Shown here piece by piece: positions 7,045 to 14,524 of a DNA stretch of 18,172 bases. The DNA comes from CAZTDD01 sp964612675. GTDB taxonomy: Bacteria; Hinthialibacterota; Hinthialibacteria; Hinthialibacterales; JAKPRU01. The notes beneath the pieces are model-generated. The model was not told where the DNA came from. It searched no databases and saw nothing but the letters and a program-made list of their open reading frames with translations. The stretch spans positions 1-18,172 of the forward strand of contig CAZTDD010000135.1 of assembly GCA_964612675.1 (NCBI GenBank). Reading direction: 5' to 3'. The translations under genes and the position numbers were made by a program. Numbering within the stretch: the stretch's first letter is position 1; every line of letters begins with the position of its first letter.

Positions 7045-8325
7045 TTATTCGTACTCTCTTCCTTCCAGCCGATTGGACTGCCACGAACGGCTTGTCGCAA
7101 ACACTTTCACTTCATACGGCTGCATCCGTGTGACAAATTTCCCGTTTTGAACAGGTACGGTCTCTGTGCCATATAGCAATTCTAGAGTGTGGTTATTCAG
7201 GCTATTGAGACTCGAAACCTCCACACCCATGTGACGTTGATCGTCCTCGTTCACCAAGACGATCAGCCATTCTCTGCCTATTCTGCGCACTATGCTTCTC
7301 ACCCCGAGATCGGTTCTCGGATAATCCGGTTCGATGACAGTTACCTCGATGCCCTTTTGCTCAGAGGCAACGAGAAATGGTTGCAACACCGACAGCTCGG
7401 AAGTCAAAGCATAAAGGGAATTGCGGAATTCCTCTGATTTCAAATAGTGTGACCCCCAGTACAGTATCCCGCGTGCACCATGGGCGATAACGTCGTATGC
7501 CATGAATCGGGATTCGTGAAAAGTCGGATATGCCGCTTCCGTTTCTCCATGGTAGTCTCCCAACTCATTCCAAGAAAACGCCTGCAAAACCATCCATACC
7601 GGCTTTCCTTCGCCGACCTGTTTCCAGCGTTCCACCGCCCCCGCCATGCGGAGGATTCTTCTGTCGTCGCTTTTCACCGGGTAGATGTCGCATCCCGTGA
7701 TGTCAATCCAGTTAAGATATTGGCGGACATATTTTGTGTCGCTTCGAAGCGCTTCGTTGATCCAGAATTGTCTATTTTGGTTGTCTAATTCTCGGACAAG
7801 CTCTATTCCCTCGCGGATATTCGGAATAATTTCGCTTGCCTTCTTCTGAGCGTATTCGATGGCGTTCGGCGTTTGTCGCCACCATTCGCCCGGGATCTTG
7901 TGAACACCGATCTTTCTGTACAAGCCACTGTAGGCCGTGAAGTTCCAGACGATCTCATCGGGACCTTCCCAGACAGCAAGCGCCGGATGATCTTTGACCG
8001 CCTCGATGTGTTCACGCAGCGAATCCGTGGCTCCTTTGTGAACGCCGAGTGAGATCCAGCCCATCATTCCCGCTTCTGCCGCACGGTCCAAATCGTCTGC
8101 GTTTCGGCAGCGAACCAGATTCGCACCTGCATCGGCCATCGCTTTCAGTGCTTCATCTGTTTCGGGCAGCTCATAGAATCCGATAGGAAAAAGGCGTTGG
8201 GCGTCCTGCACGAGGAATCCATCGCCCTGGGCGTACGATGGGGAGCAAGTGGAAAACACAATAATGAACGAGAGCACGCTCAGTCGAGTAGACCTACTAC
8301 GTATGTTGTCGTTTTTGCTTATCAT
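7045..8325 (-). CDS. Secreted glycoside-hydrolase-like TIM-barrel protein
   Basis: The start at ATG 8325 (426 residues, MISKND...) is preferred over the ATG four codons upstream because GGAGG sits six bases before it. The signal peptide ends about SYAQ (residue 32). The mature protein reads as a (beta/alpha)8 barrel: PIGFYELPE, AGANLVRC, GWISLGVH, then AVWEGPDE, in the place where related barrels have the acid/base glutamate (LGWYLxDEP-type strand 4). WIDITGCDIYPV, VWMVLQAFSWNE and ARGILYWGSHY follow as later strands, and then a C-terminal beta domain (about 335-415). This suggests a retaining-type glycosidase or an inactive relative acting in the periplasm or outside; I cannot assign a numbered family or substrate. 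It lies downstream of the propeller-protein gene on the same strand (124-bp gap) and probably shares its transcript. Confidence 0.75.
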   Translation of the reverse strand: MISKNDNIRSRSTRLSVLSFIIVFSTCSPSYAQGDGFLVQDAQRLFPIGFYELPETDEALKAMADAGANLVRCRNADDLDRAAEAGMMGWISLGVHKGATDSLREHIEAVKDHPALAVWEGPDEIVWNFTAYSGLYRKIGVHKIPGEWWRQTPNAIEYAQKKASEIIPNIREGIELVRELDNQNRQFWINEALRSDTKYVRQYLNWIDITGCDIYPVKSDDRRILRMAGAVERWKQVGEGKPVWMVLQAFSWNELGDYHGETEAAYPTFHESRFMAYDVIAHGARGILYWGSHYLKSEEFRNSLYALTSELSVLQPFLVASEQKGIEVTVIEPDYPRTDLGVRSIVRRIGREWLIVLVNEDDQRHMGVEVSSLNSLNNHTLELLYGTETVPVQNGKFVTRMQPYEVKVFATSRSWQSNRLEGREYE

Positions 8326-8449
8326 AAAATCCTCCATGCGCTACAAATGGGAATTAAGAAAACTTGTACCTTTCAATGCCTAGACCGGCTCCGACGGTCC
8401 GGCGCTCAAAATGACGAATTCGGTTGTGTTTTCTCACGAAGACCGTCTG

Positions 8450-9835
8450 TCACTGTATTCGTATTCGAACGTATTTCATGCTTCGGCCAACGCTGCCGAA
8501 AACATCCAGAATATTCGATGGAGGACAACCGGCCCGGACAGTTGACGTAAAGAATGCTCCCATCGGTTCCTGAATTTTAACAATAACAGGCTTGCTGTGA
8601 TTTCCATCCATTTTGATTTCTGCGAGACGATATTCGGAGACCGAATTTCCATCCGAATCGTGTCCGCTGACATAATAGAAAACAAGCAGACGCTCATCAT
8701 CTGTCACGTGAAAACGGGCTTCACCCGGTCGCTCGCCGCCGATTTCTTCGCCTCCAGAAACAAGAGTGTTACGCACAACCACTCTGCCGTCGCGGATCTT
8801 CGCATAATTAAGATAATACTCTTGTTTTACTTCCGGGAAGAACTTTTCACGTAGGCGTTCATCAATAGCACGTTCGGTCCATAGGACAAAAACATCGTTT
8901 TCAGGCGTTACATAAAGATCTTTTGGAGAGATTCCCCCTGCCGTCTTCTCTCTACTCGCTATTTCCACCCACTCGTGAAATTCACCGGTCGTAATATCTT
9001 CACTATATGTGTAAAACAGACGCCGGAAGTCGTAGTCCCATTTTCTGCCTGTCAGCTCGAATTTGTATTCGCGCCAGGCTTTCTTGGGCTCTATAATGTC
9101 GCTGACGCCGCAAAAATAGACGGCGCGATCTTTGAGAGCCACCGCCGGATAACAGACCCGAATCGGACGCGGTTCTTCATATTCGCTACCGAACGGCCAA
9201 TCCAGGCGGCCCTGTGCCGACCAATCCCCATTGCTGTCACGGAAGGCCCATTCGGCATGTGTATATTCAATATTCTGAAACAGAATCAGTTCCCCCTTGT
9301 TTCCATCTGCCACGAAACTGCGGTATGAATGTTCCGTGAAGGGCGGTTCGCCCTCCCATCGAGGCATGAGCACCTCCGGTTCGTCAGAAGGTTTGCTCAT
9401 TTCAAAAGCAAGGATTTTCGGTTCCGATGGCCCCGCGTATTCGTCCGGGCCGGTGAGTGTTGGGTTGATCGAAAGAAACAGGTCCTCGTCCCTGAACATC
9501 GCCAGGGGAGAAGGCTCTCGTGTGCGTCCTTCGCCTTTATAAATGAGATCCCAGCCCTGATCCGTCCTCTGATACAGAGTAGGAAGGCAATTGTTCAAGG
9601 GGGTTGCGTCGGGGATAGTCTCGAGCCCACTCGCAAACAATCGGTCGCCGAGGCGGACGATGCAGGTATTGCCATGACACCAGGTCGGCCCCGCACCATT
9701 GTTGGCCGGTTCGTATGTATAGACCGTTTCTTCGACCTCGACTGTCGGCTTCAGTACACTCCGGTCAGCCAGAGGCGCAAGCGGCGCAAAGATGCTAAAC
9801 GCGATCAAAATAGCTACGGGTTTTCGATTCATCAT
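8450..9835 (-). CDS. Secreted BNR/sialidase-like beta-propeller protein
   Basis: The 461-residue protein has an N-terminal signal peptide (core IAILIAFSIFAPLA-type, cleavage near residue 23). The rest is rich in repeated beta-blade patterns: GDRLFASG, GWDLIYKG, GELILFQN, DRAVYFCG, NDVFVLWTE, DERLLVFYY. These suggest a six-bladed propeller of the BNR/sialidase superfamily. Clear Asp-box (SxDxGxTW) motifs are not visible, so sialidase activity is not supported; a binding or exo-glycosidase role is equally possible. GGAG lies about eight bases before ATG 9835; a second ATG follows immediately. The gene is first in a minus-strand pair with the TIM-barrel gene and diverges from the FG-GAP gene. 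It may act on the same extracellular glycan as its neighbours, which is inferred from position only. Confidence 0.65.
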   Translation of the reverse strand: MMNRKPVAILIAFSIFAPLAPLADRSVLKPTVEVEETVYTYEPANNGAGPTWCHGNTCIVRLGDRLFASGLETIPDATPLNNCLPTLYQRTDQGWDLIYKGEGRTREPSPLAMFRDEDLFLSINPTLTGPDEYAGPSEPKILAFEMSKPSDEPEVLMPRWEGEPPFTEHSYRSFVADGNKGELILFQNIEYTHAEWAFRDSNGDWSAQGRLDWPFGSEYEEPRPIRVCYPAVALKDRAVYFCGVSDIIEPKKAWREYKFELTGRKWDYDFRRLFYTYSEDITTGEFHEWVEIASREKTAGGISPKDLYVTPENDVFVLWTERAIDERLREKFFPEVKQEYYLNYAKIRDGRVVVRNTLVSGGEEIGGERPGEARFHVTDDERLLVFYYVSGHDSDGNSVSEYRLAEIKMDGNHSKPVIVKIQEPMGAFFTSTVRAGCPPSNILDVFGSVGRSMKYVRIRIQ

Positions 9836-9995
9836 GAGGCTCCGTTGGCAAACATTCCAGCATGCAGTTGTCGTTTCTGATTTTCAACGACTCATTCTGA
9901 TATAAGACACCGAGCGCCTGTAGGGGCGTCCATGGTGACACAGAAAGGTGCAAATAACCTGAAATGAGACCATATCGAGCCTCTGTTCGTTGTGA

Positions 9996-10001
9996 TAGAA
10001 T
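9996..10001 (+). promoter_or_regulatory. Possible extended -10 element for the FG-GAP gene
   Basis: TAGAAT preceded directly by TGA gives the TGnTAGAAT form of an extended -10 element. It lies about 52 bases before the chosen start at 10054. No good -35 is present 17 bases upstream, which extended -10 promoters can tolerate. Confidence 0.3.
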
Positions 10002-10053
10002 CCGAGCAGGTCGGTGGCTCGATGACAGTAGATCACACGTTGGAGGCACTCTC

Positions 10054-11259
10054 ATGACACGTCATATCACAACAGCTCTCTCTACTCCAATTTTAGTTTT
10101 TTTGTTAGTGAGTCCGGTTTGGGCAGATTCGCAAGCACAGAACGCTTCTTCGGACGGATTCCCCGAATTCGAGTATCATCGTATTGACAATATCGGGACT
10201 CAACTCGGGCAGACGGATCTCGAGGACGTGGACAAGGACGGCGACCTGGATTGGATCGTGGGGCAAGCCAAACGGGCCGGAGCGGAAATCTGGTGGTGGG
10301 AATATGTTTCCCCCGACAAATGGATTCGTCATTTAGCCGGAAAGGGGAATACCGATGTCGGTGGGACCGCACGCGATATTAATGGTGACGGATGGATTGA
10401 TATCTTCTCGGGCAGCAAAATCCTGATCAACACTGGAAAGCCTCTTTCCGAACAGTTTAAGGAGTACGATATTGGTGCGATCTATTCCCACGACTCGGAA
10501 TTTGCGGAGATCGACGGCGACGGGAAAATGGACGCGATTGCGAATTGTGACAAGTCCGGTCTTTTCTGGTACGAAATCCCCGACGATCCGACAAAACAGT
10601 GGATTTCGCACACCATCGCGAAAGCCGATTTTCACGAAATTCACGGTGGGGTTTCTCCGGAAGCCGTTGGCGATATGGACGGGGACGGTGACAGCGACGT
10701 TGTGACCGGTGAAGCGTGGTATGAAAACGTTGACGGGAAAGGAATCGAGTGGAAACAACACAAGAGCATCGAATTCGGTGAGCATCATCGTTATGGTTTG
10801 GCGGTAAAAACCTGGGTGATTGATTTAGACGGCGATGGGGATATGGATTTTGTACAGGCGGAAGCCGATCATCCCGACGGTCGTGTAGCCTGGTTTGAGA
10901 ATGATGGAAGTGGGAATTGGACGAGACATATAATTAAACAAAAAGGCGATAAACAAGACTTCCACTCTTTAATTGTGGCAGATTTCGATTTGGATGGAGA
11001 TCCGGACGTGTTTTCCGGCGGTGGACCGCTGTCGACAAAAGGACAATACAAAAGCTATATTTGGGAGAACCGCGCCGGTTTTCCAGGGAGTCCTACGTCG
11101 GATAAGTGGGTCGAGCATGTCGTCGCTGATAAACCCTGCCATGAAGCGGTCGGGGGCGATGTGGACGGTGACGGCGACATCGACATCTGTTCGAAACCGT
11201 GGGGGACGGGCAATGAGCATTTTTATTTACGGAATATGAAGGTGGAGAATCAGAAGTAG
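10054..11259 (+). CDS. Secreted FG-GAP/VCBS repeat protein
   Basis: ATG 10054 (401 residues) is chosen because GGAGG sits seven bases before it and a signal peptide follows directly (core about 8-22, ending PVWA). An in-frame ATG at 9964 would bury that signal. Seven calcium-binding-type motifs of the DxDxDGxxD kind occur at residues 58-66, 108-116, 152-160, 207-215, 257-265, 310-318 and 369-377, spaced about 45-55 residues apart. That matches a seven-bladed integrin-alpha-like propeller in which each loop binds Ca2+. Such proteins bind ligands or act as extracellular scaffolds; related ones occur beside glycan-degradation genes. No catalytic motif or anchor is visible. The MITE starts six bases after the stop codon. 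Confidence 0.9.
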   Translation: MTRHITTALSTPILVFLLVSPVWADSQAQNASSDGFPEFEYHRIDNIGTQLGQTDLEDVDKDGDLDWIVGQAKRAGAEIWWWEYVSPDKWIRHLAGKGNTDVGGTARDINGDGWIDIFSGSKILINTGKPLSEQFKEYDIGAIYSHDSEFAEIDGDGKMDAIANCDKSGLFWYEIPDDPTKQWISHTIAKADFHEIHGGVSPEAVGDMDGDGDSDVVTGEAWYENVDGKGIEWKQHKSIEFGEHHRYGLAVKTWVIDLDGDGDMDFVQAEADHPDGRVAWFENDGSGNWTRHIIKQKGDKQDFHSLIVADFDLDGDPDVFSGGGPLSTKGQYKSYIWENRAGFPGSPTSDKWVEHVVADKPCHEAVGGDVDGDGDIDICSKPWGTGNEHFYLRNMKVENQK

Positions 11260-11265
11260 GCCCTA

Positions 11266-11467
11266 TGGTTGCAAAAACGAGAAGAGGCCGGCCGGAAACG
11301 CCGTTGGAAAGTCGCATGGATAAAGGCCAGAAGAGATGTTTATGAATATTTTGAGGACCTGAGGAGAAAAGCACCGGCAGTGCGATCCAGATGCCCCCCT
11401 CCGACTCCCCCCGTGAACGGGGGGAGAGATTTGGAAATGTTGGCAGGAGGAGTCAGTTTTGCAACGT
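11266..11467 (+). mobile_element. MITE-like element, copy 2
   Basis: A 202-bp copy. The left end TGGTTGCAAAA and right end TTTTGCAACGT form inverted repeats matching at 9 of 11 bases. Borders are TA on both sides (11264-11265, 11468-11469), and CCC/GGG outside the TA extends the symmetry. It carries the perfect CTCCCCCCG/CGGGGGGAG hairpin at 11405-11426. About 37 bases after ATAAAGGCC are absent from copy 1. It fills nearly all of the 225-bp gap between the FG-GAP gene (+) and the dehydrogenase gene (-), ending 17 bp before the latter's stop, so its hairpin is the only terminator-like structure for either transcript. Confidence 0.8.
11405..11426. repeat. Perfect hairpin inside MITE copy 2
   Basis: Nine-bp stem with TGAA loop, identical to the hairpin in copy 1. 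No U-tract follows on either strand, so it is not a textbook intrinsic terminator, although its position between two convergent genes would suit a transcript-end function. Confidence 0.85.
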
Positions 11468-11484
11468 TAGGGTAGGGTTGAGAG

Positions 11485-12576
11485 TTATTGACGTTGAATT
11501 TCCTTTAAAACGCATTGGGCGATATCCGCCAGGCCCTTGTTTCCGCCGAGTTCGTATGGAACAAGACTGTTTTTCTCAAAAGCACGATCCACGGCCAGAC
11601 GGATTGTTTTCGAGGCCGTCTCGCACGGAGAACAGTCGTACCGTTCCGCCAACCAATCCAGCATCATCGCTGCCGACAAAATCATTGCGGTCGGGTTGGC
11701 TTTTCCAGTACCCGCGATGTCGGGGGCGCTGCCGTGGCAGGGCTGAAATACAGCGTAGGTATCGCCAACATCGCCGGACGGCGCCATTCCCATACCGCCG
11801 ATTAGACCAGCGCCCAAGTCAGACAGAATATCGCCGTACATGTTTTCCATCACCATACCATCGAAAATCCACGGTTGTCGCACCAGATTCAGCGCTGTTG
11901 CGTCAACATAGGCATGCTCCGCCTGGACATCAGGGTGGCGTTGAGCGCACTCATCGAAGATCTTCCTGAAAAACGCCATTGAGGGAAGCACATTCGCCTT
12001 GTCGACGCATGTGAGGACGCCGGGGCTCCCCTTTTCTTTACGCTTGCGGGTGAGTTTGAAAGCGAACTCGAAAAGGCGCTCGGAGGTCTCGCGGGTGATG
12101 ACCATCGTATCGCGGGCGACCCGGTTGTCTTCGATTGAGTGATACTCGCGTGCAGCGAAAAGGCCTTCCGTTGATTCTCGGACGATGACGAAATCGATGT
12201 TGCGAGCCCGGGGATCGGACAATGGAGTCGGTGCGCCGGGGATATTTCGGACCGGACGAACGCCTGCATACAATTCCAGTTTTTCTCTCAACTCGATCTG
12301 TGGTACGATCTCGGTTCCGTCAGGATATCGAATATCCGGCATACCCGCCGCACCGAACAGCACAGCGTGCGCCTTTTTGGCATTCTTCAGCGTCTCCGCC
12401 GGCAATGCTTCGCCTGTTTTTTGATAGGCGGAAGCTCCTGCCGGAAGTTCTTTGTAGTTTAAAGAAAACGCACCTGTTTTTCGAACGGCTTCGTTGATGA
12501 CGTCTATGCAAAACGGCATAATCTCGGGGCCGATACCGTCTCCGGGCAACACGGCAATTTCGAACGTGGTCGACAT
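11485..12576 (-). CDS. Isocitrate/isopropylmalate-family beta-decarboxylating dehydrogenase (NAD-type)
   Basis: ATG 12576 (363 residues) is chosen: AAGGA lies upstream and LPGDGIGPE follows at residues 10-18, the family's N-terminal signature. The 51 extra codons upstream in frame are unlike the family. Catalytic residues are visible: arginines 97, 107 and 133, Lys193 (CVDKANV), and metal-binding Asp225, Asp249 and Asp253. The cofactor segment HGSAPDIAGTGKANPT has Asp286, the NAD-preferring residue of this family. The segment RESTEGLF replaces the RELTGG of leucine-pathway LeuB, so the true substrate is more likely a tartrate-, malate- or sugar-acid-like 2-hydroxy acid. It follows the SMP-30 gene on the same strand after 37 bp. 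Assignment to LeuB from similarity alone would be a mistake. Confidence 0.85.
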   Translation of the reverse strand: MSTTFEIAVLPGDGIGPEIMPFCIDVINEAVRKTGAFSLNYKELPAGASAYQKTGEALPAETLKNAKKAHAVLFGAAGMPDIRYPDGTEIVPQIELREKLELYAGVRPVRNIPGAPTPLSDPRARNIDFVIVRESTEGLFAAREYHSIEDNRVARDTMVITRETSERLFEFAFKLTRKRKEKGSPGVLTCVDKANVLPSMAFFRKIFDECAQRHPDVQAEHAYVDATALNLVRQPWIFDGMVMENMYGDILSDLGAGLIGGMGMAPSGDVGDTYAVFQPCHGSAPDIAGTGKANPTAMILSAAMMLDWLAERYDCSPCETASKTIRLAVDRAFEKNSLVPYELGGNKGLADIAQCVLKEIQRQ

Positions 12577-12613
12577 ACAATTTGATCCTTTCTGCGAATA
12601 CCCTTTATGTTTC

Positions 12614-13582
12614 TCACAGGCCTTCGTCAAATTCCCAGTGAACCGGCGGCGCTCCGCGCGTCGGTGCGTGAAAAGACGCAATCTTATCGTCGAGAAGACA
12701 GCCCAGATACGCGGTTTGTAGATCCTCACCGCCGAAAGCCAGGCTGGATATGTTTTTTAAGAAGCGAGTTTTTATAGTATCCAGATGAGGCCGACCCATA
12801 CAGTGGTTTTGGAACGCCGTTTCCACGCATTCCATGTGCTCTGAATCGCAGTCTTCCAAAATCACGGTCTGCGATCCGTCCGGAGTGACTTGGATAACGC
12901 GATTGCTAACAATACTGGTAATCCACACGCTTCCATTCTCGTCGAAGGTCAATCCATCCGGGAAAACCCCTGCGCCGAATTCCGTCACAGTCTCTTTGCC
13001 AGCGAGCCTTCCGTCTTCCTCGATCGCGTATCGACTGAGACATCTTCCGAACGTTTCGTTGAGGTACAGCCAGTTTCCCGTCGGATCGACCACACATTCA
13101 TTCGTATAGGCCAGATTCCGAGCTGCGACCCGCTCACCGGTTTCATTCTTCAACACGATGAACCCATCCGCAACATCGGGACGGTATGCCTGGGCTCGCG
13201 GACGTATTTCGGTACTTATGCTGATCCAGACTCGTCCCCGGCGGTCAAGATGCACGAAATTCGTCGGTGGCAGAGGTTTGTTGTCGACTGAAGTCAGAAA
13301 CTCGGTCAATTTGCCCCGGCGGGTCAGGCGGTAGACTCCGCCGGTCTCGGAGCCCAGATGGGCCAAGAGAAAGGATCCGTCCGGCAGCAGAGCGATCCCG
13401 TTGGGTTTTGGCTCGAACGAAGAAGATTTCGGCAGAAACAGGTGCTGCGTGCCATCCGGCCGGATCATTGTTACCCCGCCACGCCAATCCGACACATACA
13501 GATTGCCGGTCTTCGTTGCCAACACACATTCGGGTCTGTGCAGGTCCGAACCGATGAAATGCAGATTCCGTAGATCGATCAT
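12614..13582 (-). CDS. SMP-30/gluconolactonase/LRE family lactonase
   Basis: The 322-residue protein is a six-bladed propeller of the SMP-30 family, which hydrolyses sugar lactones to aldonic acids using one divalent metal. The expected ligands can be placed: Glu18 (RPECVL), Asn161 (YTNECVV) and Asp209 (FPDGLTF), equivalent to Glu18, Asn154 and Asp204 of human SMP30. Other family patterns are PNGIAL at 60-65 and PPTNFVHLD at 105-113. There is no signal peptide, so it is cytoplasmic. It is the first gene of the minus-strand operon and diverges from the otnC operon across 220 bp. A role in opening the lactone made by the Gfo/Idh/MocA dehydrogenase of the other operon is inferred. The ribosome binding site is weak, but the position of Glu18 supports this start. 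Confidence 0.85.
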   Translation of the reverse strand: MIDLRNLHFIGSDLHRPECVLATKTGNLYVSDWRGGVTMIRPDGTQHLFLPKSSSFEPKPNGIALLPDGSFLLAHLGSETGGVYRLTRRGKLTEFLTSVDNKPLPPTNFVHLDRRGRVWISISTEIRPRAQAYRPDVADGFIVLKNETGERVAARNLAYTNECVVDPTGNWLYLNETFGRCLSRYAIEEDGRLAGKETVTEFGAGVFPDGLTFDENGSVWITSIVSNRVIQVTPDGSQTVILEDCDSEHMECVETAFQNHCMGRPHLDTIKTRFLKNISSLAFGGEDLQTAYLGCLLDDKIASFHAPTRGAPPVHWEFDEGL

Positions 13583-13687
13583 CGTTTGTTGCCCACTGCG
13601 TTCAATTGATCGAGGAATATTCCACGCAAAAAATAAAGAACTCCTACTTTCCGGTCAAGGCGGCAGCTCTTTCTCGCTTACAGTCTC

Positions 13688-13716
13688 TTGAGATCTTGAA
13701 ATAGATCTGATATGAC
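13688..13716 (+). promoter_or_regulatory. Candidate sigma-70 promoter of the otnC operon, with paired AGATCT boxes
   Basis: TTGAGA (13688-13693) and TATGAC (13711-13716) are separated by 17 bases, matching the consensus at five and four of six positions. They would give an 80-base leader before 13803. Two AGATCT hexamers (13691-13696 and 13703-13708) overlap the promoter and are spaced 12 bp centre to centre, a plausible operator for a dimeric repressor. The match is moderate and no regulator gene is nearby. Confidence 0.35.
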
Positions 13717-13802
13717 ATCGGGCGGATTCAAGTGCGGTCCTCTCGATACGCAGGCCAAAGAGATCCGATAGGTAGGACCTTCTGTTGAGTTAGGGTGAAA
13801 CC

Positions 13803-14426
13803 ATGGATGAAGAAACCGCACGGGAACGATTGAGCTATTTCGGGAAGTCGTTTTTTGACCGCGGTCTGGCGTTTGGCAGTGCAGGAAATATGAGCCTGCG
13901 TCTTGCGGATGGTTTCCTCATCACGCCGACCAATTGTTGTCTGGGAGATCTCGATCCTGTACGAATTGCCAAACTCGACTGTGACGGACTGCGCATCGGG
14001 GGCGACGCACCCACGAAAGAGAAATCGCTGCACATGGCTGTCTACACTGCCAATCCGAACGTTTCATCTGTGATTCATCTTCATTCCACGTATTTGACGG
14101 CGCTCTCGTGTCTCGATCATCCGGCTCCGCACGACATACTGCCTCCGCTTACGCCTTATTTTGTCATGAAGATCGGCCGCGTGGCTCTTGTGCCGTATTT
14201 CCGCCCCGGCGCTCCTGAACTCGCCGAAGCGACGGGCGCTCTCGCGGCCGAGTATTCGGCGCTGGTGTTGGCCAACCATGGGCCGGTGGTATGCGGATCG
14301 TCGATCGAGAAGACGGCCTATGCAATCGAGGAGTTGGAAGAAACCGCAAAACTTTTCTTTTTGCTTAAGGACAGCAATCCTCGTTTTTTGAGCTCGGAAC
14401 AAGTACGTGAGCTGAAAACGGGTTAG
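13803..14426 (+). CDS. otnC: 3-oxo-tetronate 4-phosphate decarboxylase (class II aldolase family)
   Basis: The 207-residue length is typical of the class II aldolase/adducin family. The sequence follows E. coli OtnC (YgbL) closely as I recall it: GSAGNMSLRL, TPTNCCLGDLDP, PTKE with catalytic Glu73, VIHLHSTYLTALSCL with zinc ligands His92 and His94, TPYFVMKIG, VPYFRPG, LANHGPVVCG with the third ligand His159, and EELEETAKL. OtnC decarboxylates 3-oxo-4-phospho-tetronate to dihydroxyacetone phosphate in threonate and erythronate breakdown. Its usual partners, kinase OtnK, isomerase OtnI and dehydrogenase LtnD/DenD, are not in the window. It leads a plus-strand operon with an MFS transporter and a Gfo/Idh/MocA dehydrogenase. 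AGGGTGA precedes the ATG at good spacing. A related substrate, such as a branched 3-oxo acid phosphate, is possible. Confidence 0.8.
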   Translation: MDEETARERLSYFGKSFFDRGLAFGSAGNMSLRLADGFLITPTNCCLGDLDPVRIAKLDCDGLRIGGDAPTKEKSLHMAVYTANPNVSSVIHLHSTYLTALSCLDHPAPHDILPPLTPYFVMKIGRVALVPYFRPGAPELAEATGALAAEYSALVLANHGPVVCGSSIEKTAYAIEELEETAKLFFLLKDSNPRFLSSEQVRELKTG

Positions 14427-14524
14427 GGTTTCAGGTTTGTAGACGCGCAGGCATCGTGCCGAATCGACCTGGAAGGCTATTCATGAAACGGCCGTAGCCA
14501 TACTTTCGCGAGAGGATAAATGGA

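Noticed and set aside
9964..10053. Upstream in-frame start for the FG-GAP protein
   Set aside because: It would add 30 residues in front of a normal signal peptide; GGAGG is placed correctly for 10054 instead.
11340..11385. Frame-preserving insertion in MITE copy 2 relative to copy 1 as evidence of coding
   Set aside because: The net length difference before the hairpin is 39 bases (37 plus 2), which keeps one frame, but this has a one-in-three chance and that frame shows no other coding signal.
3374..11467. CRISPR array explanation for the shared repeats
   Set aside because: The copies are about 200 bp long, kilobases apart, and have no regular spacers or cas genes.
12577..12729. 51-codon N-terminal extension of the IDH-family enzyme
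   Set aside because: It overlaps the 3' end of the SMP-30 gene, is arginine-rich and unlike the family, and the ribosome binding site supports ATG 12576.
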